The translations under genes were made by a program, and so were the position numbers. Positions 58,043 to 64,000 of a stretch of 64,000 bases of DNA are shown here, piece by piece; positions within the stretch are counted from its first letter, which is position 1, and each line of letters begins with the position of its first letter. The stretch covers positions 44,076-108,075 of the forward strand of contig CALUZO010000004.1 of assembly GCA_944325305.1 (NCBI GenBank). Direction: 5' to 3'. The stretch is from an uncultured Rikenellaceae bacterium. Lineage in GTDB: Bacteria > Bacteroidota > Bacteroidia > Bacteroidales > Rikenellaceae. The notes below the pieces were generated by a model. The model made no database searches. It was not told where the DNA came from and saw nothing but the letters and a program-made list of their open reading frames with translations.

Positions 58043-59077
58043 TTATTTAAGGTAAATGTTGTTCGCTGCGCACTCTTCGACCATCTTTTCGGGCCAGATA
58101 CTTGCCTGCACTTCTCCGATGTGTGCACACCTCAGCAGGAACATACACAGGCGCGACTGGCCGATTCCGCCACCTATCGAAAGCGGTATGCGGTCTTCGA
58201 GCAGCGCTTTGTGGAACATCAGCTCCGAGCGTTCGGGACAACCTTCCAGTTCGAGCTGTTTAACAAGAGCCGTCTTATCTACCCTGATGCCCATGCTGGA
58301 AAGTTCGAAGGCGCTCTCGAGTACCGGGTTCCAAAGAATGATATCGCCATTCAAGCCGCTGTATCCGCCTTTTGTCGGTGTACTCCAGTCGTCGTAATCG
58401 GGAGCACGGCCGTCGTGTTTCTCTCCGTTCGAGAGTTTGTCACCTATACCGATGACGAAAATGGCACCGTATTTCCGTGCAGCCTCCGTTTCGCGTTGGC
58501 GAGGAGAGAGAGTCGGATATTCTTTGAGCAGATCTTCGCTCTGAATGAATGTCAGGCTCTCGGGAAGCGCCGGTATTATATGACGATACATGGAATAGAC
58601 AAGTTGCTCCATTTGCTTCAACACACCGTATATTCGCGAGGCAATATCCTTTAGAAAATCGAGGTTGCGGTCTTCCACCCTGATCGTACGTTCCCAGTCC
58701 CACTGGTCGACATAGAGCGAATGGGTGTTGTCCAACTCTTCGTCAGCGCGAATGGCATTCATATCGGTATATATACCGTATCCGGCCGGTATTTTCGATG
58801 CACCGAGTTTCATCCGTTTCCATTTTGCCAGCGAGTGAACCACTTCGGCCCGACGACCGTCCATATCCTTAATGGCAAAACTCACTGCTCGCTCCGTTCC
58901 GTTCAAGTCGTCGTTAATGCCGGTTCCGGAAAGCACAAACAACGGTGCCGTAACCCTTCTCAGATCGAGTTCGTCGGCAAGGGCCTGCGGAAATTCTTCT
59001 TTCAGTATAGTGATGGCCTGCTCCATCATCTCGGGCATCAGCGTAGCCCTGTAATCCTTCGGAATGTATAGTGACAT
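58043..59077 (-). CDS. asnA: Aspartate-ammonia ligase
   Basis: AsnA makes asparagine from aspartate and free ammonia with ATP, unlike glutamine-dependent AsnB. The 344-residue class II synthetase-like protein shows FVLSGTGINDDLNGTERAVSF (about 47-67), VVHSLAKWKRMKL (about 79-91), TFIQSEDLLKEYP and SIGGGIGQSRLCMFLL near the end. Its place between the ammonium channel and GlnN fits ammonia-dependent synthesis. The 181 bases before it contain no clear promoter. Confidence 0.96.
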   Translation of the reverse strand: MSLYIPKDYRATLMPEMMEQAITILKEEFPQALADELDLRRVTAPLFVLSGTGINDDLNGTERAVSFAIKDMDGRRAEVVHSLAKWKRMKLGASKIPAGYGIYTDMNAIRADEELDNTHSLYVDQWDWERTIRVEDRNLDFLKDIASRIYGVLKQMEQLVYSMYRHIIPALPESLTFIQSEDLLKEYPTLSPRQRETEAARKYGAIFVIGIGDKLSNGEKHDGRAPDYDDWSTPTKGGYSGLNGDIILWNPVLESAFELSSMGIRVDKTALVKQLELEGCPERSELMFHKALLEDRIPLSIGGGIGQSRLCMFLLRCAHIGEVQASIWPEKMVEECAANNIYLK

Positions 59078-59258
59078 AGCTTTTATGTATTTTGTGTGTT
59101 TTTCAAATTACTGTCTGCCGAAATTCTTCCTGTCATCCGGCAGCGGCCTGTCAGAATAGCCGCCGCCGTTATACAGGTCCGGGACGAAGCTTTCGGCCTA
59201 CCCCATTCCCGGCTCTCCCTCACAAATCCGAAACATTCATAATTAACCTAAAAGTTTA

Positions 59259-60677
59259 TCAGTTATAGGCAGTTTCTCCATGTTCGTATATGTCAAGTCC
59301 CTCTTCCTCTATTCTTCTTTCAACACGCAAACCGATCGTTTTCTTTATTATGAAGAATATCAGGAATCCCATTCCAAGTGCCCAGGCGGCTGTAACAAGT
59401 GCCCCGAGAACCTGTATCTCAAGAAAAGATGCACCGTGTCCGTAGAAGAGTCCGTTATCTGTCGCAAAAAGACCAACCATAATCGTACCGAGAGTCCCGC
59501 ATACGCCATGAACCGCTATCGCACCCACCGGATCGTCTATTTTGATTACGCGATCGATAAAGGAAACCGCAAATACCATCACTGCACCACATATTGCCCC
59601 CATTGTCACTGCTCCGGCCGGCGATATCAAGTCGCAACCTGCCGTAATACCGACGAGGCCTGCAAGAACACCGTTGAGAGTGAGAGAAAGCGTAGGTTTG
59701 CCATATCTCAACCAAGCAGTGATGAAAGCACCAAGACCGCCTGCCGCAGCACCGAAGTTGGTTACGAGGAACACACTCGAAATCGTCACTGCATCGTCCG
59801 GCGTAGAAGCCGCCAACTGACTTCCTGGGTTGAATCCGAACCATCCCAGCCACAATAGAAAGACTCCCATGCAGGCCACTGTAAGACTGTGTCCGGGAAT
59901 GGCGGAAACCTTTCCTTTGCGATACTTCCCGATACGTGGACCGACAAGAGCCGCACCTACGAAAGCAATCCATCCTCCCACTGAATGTACAACGGCGCTA
60001 CCGGCAAAGTCATGAAAGCCAAGTTCGGATAACCAGCCGCCACCCCATGTCCAGTGGCCCGATATCGGATAGATGACGGCCGAGATAATGACACAGTAGC
60101 AAAGGTAGGCATGGAACTTTGTACGCTCGGCGACAGCACCCGACACGATGGTAGCTGCCGTTGCACAAAACATGGTCTGGAAAACAAGGAAAGCCTCACG
60201 GGGTATGCCGCCCTCCCAACCGGCATATCCGAATAAGTCAGGCTTTCCTATCAATCCAGCGATATTGGGCCCGAACATCAGACCGAACCCGAGTATCCAG
60301 AAAAGTACGGAACCTATCGACATATCAACAAGGTTCTTCATAAGTATGTTGGCCGTATTCTTGGTGCGGGCAAAACCCGATTCAACCAAGGAAAATCCCA
60401 ACTGCATCAGAAACACGAGCATTGACGCAAGCAATACCCATACGGTATCGAGAGACGAGGCAATGTCGCCGATACTTCCGATGACCGATGCTGCCGTGAC
60501 CGGATCGGCCGCCGATGCAAGTTCGGATGTAGCAGCCGCAACCTGAGTTGCCGTTAATTCCGCGGCAGCAGACATATCGGGTGCTGCAGCCAAATCACCC
60601 GCAAAACTTACGGCCGTCTCTGCAGGCAACTCAGCAGCAGCTCCGGCAAAATCTGTAATTGCATATAGAAATTTCAT
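59259..60677 (-). CDS. Ammonium transporter with an alanine-rich N-terminal extension
   Basis: The 472-residue AmtB/Rh channel has eleven transmembrane segments from about residue 80. Marks are QLGFSLVESGFARTKNT (91-107), HWTWGGGWLSELGFHDFAGSAVVHSVGGW-type sequence with the first twin-His residue (about 225), NFGAAAGGLGAF and IAVHGVCGTLGTI with the second. The first 75 residues form an Ala/Ser/Thr-rich segment (AAAELTATQVAAATSEL) that ordinary AmtB lacks. It may be a signal-containing or coiled extension. GlnK is encoded 24 bases upstream, as in the usual glnK-amtB pair. Confidence 0.95.
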   Translation of the reverse strand: MKFLYAITDFAGAAAELPAETAVSFAGDLAAAPDMSAAAELTATQVAAATSELASAADPVTAASVIGSIGDIASSLDTVWVLLASMLVFLMQLGFSLVESGFARTKNTANILMKNLVDMSIGSVLFWILGFGLMFGPNIAGLIGKPDLFGYAGWEGGIPREAFLVFQTMFCATAATIVSGAVAERTKFHAYLCYCVIISAVIYPISGHWTWGGGWLSELGFHDFAGSAVVHSVGGWIAFVGAALVGPRIGKYRKGKVSAIPGHSLTVACMGVFLLWLGWFGFNPGSQLAASTPDDAVTISSVFLVTNFGAAAGGLGAFITAWLRYGKPTLSLTLNGVLAGLVGITAGCDLISPAGAVTMGAICGAVMVFAVSFIDRVIKIDDPVGAIAVHGVCGTLGTIMVGLFATDNGLFYGHGASFLEIQVLGALVTAAWALGMGFLIFFIIKKTIGLRVERRIEEEGLDIYEHGETAYN

Positions 60678-60701
60678 TTTTCCCCTTTTTAATGGTTACC
60701 A

Positions 60702-61058
60702 CTATTTTTCCTCTTCAGCTATAAACAAAGTGCGGTCTCCTTTTTCGCCTGTCCGGATGCTGTACGTATCCAACACCTCCGAGACGAATATGCGCCCGTC
60801 ACCCACTTCACCCGTCCTTGCCGAAGCAAGTATCGCATCTATCGTCTTCTGCGCATTTTTAGTCCGCACAACTATGGTAAGCATTATTCTCTCGATAATG
60901 TCGGTACTGTAAATTATACCGCGATATATACGCTCCTTGCGAGCCTTCCCGACTCCGCGCACATCTGTGTAAGAGAACCATTCTATGTCCGCCTCGAGCA
61001 GTGCTTCCTTCACTTCTTCGAATTTCGTGCGCCTTATTATCGCTTCAATCTTTTTCAT
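60702..61058 (-). CDS. glnK: Nitrogen regulatory protein PII
   Basis: The 118-residue PII protein senses 2-oxoglutarate, ATP and ADP, and blocks AmtB when nitrogen is plentiful. The opening MKKIEAIIRRTKFEEVKEALLEA and the C-terminal TGEVGDGRIFVSEVLDTYSIRTGEKG (about 84-109) are typical. The T loop (about 37-54, GKARKERIYRGIIYSTD) is one residue shorter than in E. coli GlnB but keeps a Tyr at the uridylylation position. It lies 29 bases after the outer-membrane protein gene. Confidence 0.95.
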   Translation of the reverse strand: MKKIEAIIRRTKFEEVKEALLEADIEWFSYTDVRGVGKARKERIYRGIIYSTDIIERIMLTIVVRTKNAQKTIDAILASARTGEVGDGRIFVSEVLDTYSIRTGEKGDRTLFIAEEEK

Positions 61059-61087
61059 TTCGCTGATTTTTTATAGTCCGACATGAT

Positions 61088-61828
61088 TTAGAATGAGATT
61101 CCGACTATGAAGTTGGCGTCGTCGGTCGCCGGCGAAGCTATCGCCCGCAGGAAAACAGAGGCTGAATAGTTCTTGGTGATCCGTATATCCTTACTCGCCT
61201 TCAAAGAAATGGCCGATATCTGGAAGCCTCTTTTATCACCCGACGGAATGAGCCACGCGGGAGAATCCCAGGGTGCGCCTCCTACCGATGCCCTAAAATC
61301 GACACCCTTCAGAGCAAAACCATAACCGACTTCGAAGTAAGAGCTGTACTGCCTGTCGCCATTTGCCTCCTTATCCATATCACCGGCAAAGAATGTGCTC
61401 CAAGATATATAAAAAGGAAGACGTGGCCCGAATTCATAAGAGAGAGTTCCCTCGATAAGATGGGTGCGCAGATAGTGGTCATAGAAAGATGCACCCTGTC
61501 CGCTCCAGTAATAATCGGTCACTGCGGCAGTCAATCCAGCTATCGAATACCCCACGGTCACATCGAGTTCCTTGAAATCGGACGATCCCAGAGTGGTCGA
61601 CCCCCATGCTCCTACCGAAAGACCTCCCCACTCGAGTCCCAGTGAGGGCTGTATGCTGGCACCAGACTGATAGACGCCCCGCCAAACATAAGCGCTGACG
61701 ACATCCGCACCACCCACAACCTTTACTTGTGCCTTCGTCTGTACAGGAGCAGTCACAAACAAAACGGCCAAACTAAACAAACCTGTCAAGAATCTTTTGC
61801 TACGTAAAATCGTTTTCATAATCTTCAT
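61088..61828 (-). CDS. Outer-membrane beta-barrel protein of the nitrogen cluster (TorF-like)
   Basis: The 246-residue protein has a signal peptide (about 1-33, ending TKAQ) and alternating hydrophobic and polar residues through the whole chain, beginning with GGADVVSAYVWRGVYQSGASIQPSL, a pattern found in TorF/porin-like barrels of proteobacteria and Bacteroidetes. It ends in Phe (FIVGISF), the outer-membrane assembly signal. As the first gene of the ammonium run it may pass ammonium or small nitrogen compounds; this is inference from position. Confidence 0.82.
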   Translation of the reverse strand: MKIMKTILRSKRFLTGLFSLAVLFVTAPVQTKAQVKVVGGADVVSAYVWRGVYQSGASIQPSLGLEWGGLSVGAWGSTTLGSSDFKELDVTVGYSIAGLTAAVTDYYWSGQGASFYDHYLRTHLIEGTLSYEFGPRLPFYISWSTFFAGDMDKEANGDRQYSSYFEVGYGFALKGVDFRASVGGAPWDSPAWLIPSGDKRGFQISAISLKASKDIRITKNYSASVFLRAIASPATDDANFIVGISF

Positions 61829-61997
61829 TTTTTAACTGTCCATTTTTAACATTCCTTTTTCGTGCTCCGAGACCTGCATCCAGCAGGAATTCGAAAAAAG
61901 AGTTTCACTCAATCCCCCCCGGGGGGATTTTGAGCCTTGGCAAATGAATAAATGAATTTTTTACGATACATACCTGCTTTTTCATAGGGGTTCGATG
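61829..61997 (-). promoter_or_regulatory. Leader of the nitrogen operon with a C7/G6 palindrome
   Basis: The predicted leader of about 160 bases contains AATCCCCCCC/GGGGGGATT at 61911-61929, a stem of nine pairs around one extra C. It is the only such block in the window. It could be a regulatory hairpin or a processing site. Confidence 0.4.
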
Positions 61998-62043
61998 CAA
62001 ATATATATATTATTTTATCAAACACCCCACATTTTACAGGGGT
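61998..62043 (-). promoter_or_regulatory. Promoter and inverted repeat of the nitrogen operon
   Basis: TATATTTG on the minus strand (62005-61998) is an exact -7 element. ACCCC and GGGGT arms (62024-62028 and 62039-62043) around ten AT-rich bases are centred about 30 bases upstream of it, near position -40. Such placement suits an activator or repressor site, but the factor is unknown. The usual -33 element is not clear. Confidence 0.5.
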
Positions 62044-62156
62044 AAACATTCATTATTTACATAAAATTTACATTACCCCCCGTTTTATAAGCATCAAAAG
62101 CAAAAAAATATGTTTTCCTCGGGGAAAGTACTCTGGATTTCAGCCCACACATATAT

Positions 62157-62191
62157 AAAAAGCAGGACTTCAAAACGAAGTCCTGCTTTTT
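62157..62191 (-). terminator. Terminator after the fimbrillin-type gene
   Basis: Perfect 15-base arms (62157-62171 and 62177-62191) around AAAAC or GTTTT, ending in five T on either strand. It lies 55 bases past the stop of the minus-strand gene. Confidence 0.85.
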
Positions 62192-62245
62192 CATAAAGAT
62201 ACCAATCCCGAATTTCCCGCCTACCCTGTCGGGAAACCTTTTTTA

Positions 62246-63238
62246 TCATATTTCCGTTTCATATTCTCCCAATTCCTCCCAGTCCTGCACTCCGGCAGTC
62301 ATTCCCGCCAAGGATCCATCCGAAATAGATATGGTTACGGTCGTTCGCTTGCCCGCAACCAATTTGGCGAAGACTCCCTCGGAATCCTTGAATTCGTCTA
62401 TCTTCTTGCTGGCAAAAACAGACCCGCCACGAGCCTTATACAATTTGACAGTCACATCAGATTCCGTCCCAGGCAAAAGCAGGATAGGAGAATCGAAAAC
62501 CTCCTGCGGCCCGTCGCTGCCGAATCCACCCATCAGTTTGGAATTGGTATACATTTTATCGGCTGCGGGCGCACCTCCATCGGACCATTCACGAGTAGCT
62601 ATATCATATATTTTAGAACAACTCGCCTTACCCACGACAACCTCCACATACCCTATCGTCATATCCGAGGCCATATTGTTGACTTTGACCACCAGTTGGC
62701 TCATAACATGCTCGAACAGGAAATTAATACTGGAAGGACTCTGTCCCGACCCGGATTTCATACCCGTAATGGGATTGGTTCCGTCTTTCGTATGCGCCAC
62801 AATTACATCGACGGTTTCGTTCACCTCATCCGCAAGCGCCACATTCAATGTAGTTTCGCCATTACCGACCGACACGGGACTATACGCAACAAATGTAAGT
62901 TCGTCACCGTTCGAAGGCCAAAACTGTTCATGCCCTTCAGCCCATGCAAGAGAGTAGCTGGAAGAAGAAGATCCTACATTTGCTATGGCATTATCAATAT
63001 AGAGATCTGTCCAGTCGGCCGCAGAAGTTTTACGCGCCAGAACAGATACTTGCGCCGTCCCCGCATCCGACGCATTAGGGAAATTTGAAACTTCCGCCCT
63101 TGCGAGAACGGAACGGACACTAGCCGACATTTTGATCGGCACGCTGCCGAAAGACGGCTCAGGCATACTCTTATCGTTGTTACATGCGGCACAGATGGAT
63201 ACACTGGCCAAAAGCCCAAAAAGTTTGACCTTATTCAT
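62246..63238 (-). CDS. Fimbrillin-family lipoprotein
   Basis: From ATG 63238 the product has 330 residues, with the lipobox SICAAC (Cys19). The mature part is beta-rich and low in Cys, with FWPSNGDELTFVAYSPV (about 107-123), INFLFEHVMSQLVVKV (about 172-187) and a terminal VQDWEELGEYE, as in fimbrillin-A associated anchors and Mfa-like proteins of Bacteroidetes. These are secreted as lipoproteins, cleaved by Rgp-like proteases and built into fimbriae. The frame-open part to 63325 is not coding. The gene starts divergently from a DUF3575 gene. Confidence 0.82.
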   Translation of the reverse strand: MNKVKLFGLLASVSICAACNNDKSMPEPSFGSVPIKMSASVRSVLARAEVSNFPNASDAGTAQVSVLARKTSAADWTDLYIDNAIANVGSSSSSYSLAWAEGHEQFWPSNGDELTFVAYSPVSVGNGETTLNVALADEVNETVDVIVAHTKDGTNPITGMKSGSGQSPSSINFLFEHVMSQLVVKVNNMASDMTIGYVEVVVGKASCSKIYDIATREWSDGGAPAADKMYTNSKLMGGFGSDGPQEVFDSPILLLPGTESDVTVKLYKARGGSVFASKKIDEFKDSEGVFAKLVAGKRTTVTISISDGSLAGMTAGVQDWEELGEYETEI

Positions 63239-63656
63239 AAACAATATATAAGTAGGATTAGCATAAAAACAGGTTCTGCCATATTCTGTTTCATCATCAA
63301 AAACGAAGCAAAAAAAACAGAACAAAATATTTTCCGGCTAAAATTATGCATTAAATGCCATGCCTCCAAATATAATTCGGATTAAATCACATATTTCACG
63401 ACTCATAATCAAAGACATATAAAGATACCGTCCGATTCCTTACAAAAAGGAAGATCGTTTCGGGCCATACGTCAACGCCACATAAAAAAGCAATACGAGT
63501 CATTCAAAGATTATTACTCACCAGCATCAAAATCACAATACACCGCAACAGAACAACGTCATAAATGTTACCGCCTGTTATTTTTTGTAATATTTGACTT
63601 TTTTGTAAAATCCAAATCAACTATCAATATAATTCGCAATCTATTTTTCTCAAAAC
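63239..63656. other. Divergent intergenic region before the DUF3575 gene
   Basis: About 420 AT-rich bases. On the minus strand TATATTTG (63374-63367) could be a -7 element for the fimbrillin gene, with a leader of about 120 bases, but no -33 is seen. There is no open frame of note. Confidence 0.45.
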
Positions 63657-63687
63657 TTTGTTTTTACATTTATTACCGTTATATTCG
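63657..63687 (+). promoter_or_regulatory. Promoter of the DUF3575 gene
   Basis: TTTG (63657-63660), exactly 19 bases, TATATTCG (63680-63687, one mismatch). Transcription from about 63694 leaves about 45 bases before ATG 63739. Confidence 0.6.
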
Positions 63688-63738
63688 TGAGCGACATAAC
63701 GTGCATAACTCAAAACTAAAACTACTTAAATACCTTTT

Positions 63739-64000
63739 ATGAAAAGACTTTTTCTCTTAAGTTTATTCCTTTTACTTGGCTGGTCCCCTATGTCGGGAGA
63801 AGTTGTAAGAGAATCCTCACCTCATTCCCAAGATGAGGATCGTATTGATTTGTCTTCGGAGTCTGGTTTTTCACTTCGGACCAATATGTTGTTTTTGGCA
63901 GGCGCGACGTTGAATGCCGGTTTGGAATGGCGTTACGATACTTCGCACGGTATATTGTTGAACGGAGGTTTTGCCTGCTGGAAATGGGACAACAAGATGC
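63739..64000 (+). CDS. DUF3575 family outer-membrane protein (5' part)
   Basis: 87 residues of an open frame run to the right edge. A signal peptide (MKRLFLLSLFLLLGWSP, to about 20) is followed by a charged, Ser-rich linker and then FSLRTNMLFLAGATLNAGLEWRYDTSHGILLNGGFACWKW, which matches the opening of DUF3575 proteins (KTNLLY, NLGVE and W motifs). DUF3575 genes often sit beside fimbrillin genes, so this may start the fimbrial locus. The codon use is richer in T than in the neighbours, a hint of a different history or lower expression. Confidence 0.8.
   Translation, partial: MKRLFLLSLFLLLGWSPMSGEVVRESSPHSQDEDRIDLSSESGFSLRTNMLFLAGATLNAGLEWRYDTSHGILLNGGFACWKWDNKM

Overview
The window looks like a chromosomal segment of a gut-type member of Bacteroidales, most likely Rikenellaceae (Alistipes or a close relative). 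The evidence is Bacteroidetes-type promoters (TTTG, about 19 bases, TAnnTTTG), almost no Shine-Dalgarno sites, a type III glutamine synthetase (GlnN), ammonia-dependent AsnA, the carboxyspermidine polyamine route, Ser-type sulfatases, fimbrillin and DUF3575 proteins, and a threonine-synthase relative that resembles cysteate synthase, the first enzyme of sulfonolipid synthesis. The genus is inference; the phylum is well supported. No IS element, prophage, CRISPR array or rRNA was seen. There is one tRNA (Lys-UUU).

Layout. 1-2.0 kb: 5' part of a tryptophanase/tyrosine phenol-lyase gene and nadC. 2.3-7.9 kb: branched-chain amino acid operon ilvD-ilvB-ilvN-ilvC, with a decayed copy of the ilvB 5' end just before ilvB. 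8.0-14.9 kb: glycan-degradation block with three Ser-type sulfatases and a GH43 lipoprotein on the minus strand, and a divergent second GH43. 15.3-21.8 kb: minus-strand run of tandem-DUF1080 protein, Tat-exported Gfo/Idh/MocA oxidoreductase, ApbE-like protein, small membrane protein, second Tat-exported oxidoreductase, then tatC and tatA. 22.6-28.7 kb: HAD phosphatase and the envelope-biogenesis run nadK, uppS, bamA and two OmpH/Skp chaperones. 28.8-37.4 kb: pdxJ, two tandem SGNH esterases, cca, a YjbR protein, a cold-shock protein, a lipoprotein, yebC, a threonylcarbamoyl-AMP synthase, a thioesterase and a GT14-like transferase. 37.5-44.3 kb: lyase-like lipoprotein, cysteate-synthase-like enzyme, TraB/GumN protein, nspC, GNAT and carboxynorspermidine synthase. 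44.6-49.5 kb: tRNA-Lys, class III sirtuin, DUF418 protein, dinB and tspO. 49.7-61.8 kb: nitrogen-assimilation run gltD, gltB, glnN, asnA, amtB, glnK and an outer-membrane protein, all on the minus strand. 62.2-64.0 kb: fimbrillin lipoprotein and the start of a divergent DUF3575 gene.

How the parts fit. The most interesting region is 8-22 kb. Sulfatases and GH43 enzymes could desulfate and trim a sulfated glycan. The two Tat-signal oxidoreductases with the DUF1080 (3-keto-glycoside hydrolase family) protein suggest an oxidative route of glycoside cleavage in the periplasm. The Tat translocase that would export the oxidoreductases is encoded directly upstream. The presence of an ApbE-like protein and a tiny membrane protein between the oxidoreductases is unexplained. 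The nitrogen run forms one regulon: porin-like protein, PII sensor, ammonium channel, AsnA, GlnN and GOGAT, behind a promoter with an inverted repeat that could bind a regulator. Many gene ends carry long, perfectly matched hairpins.
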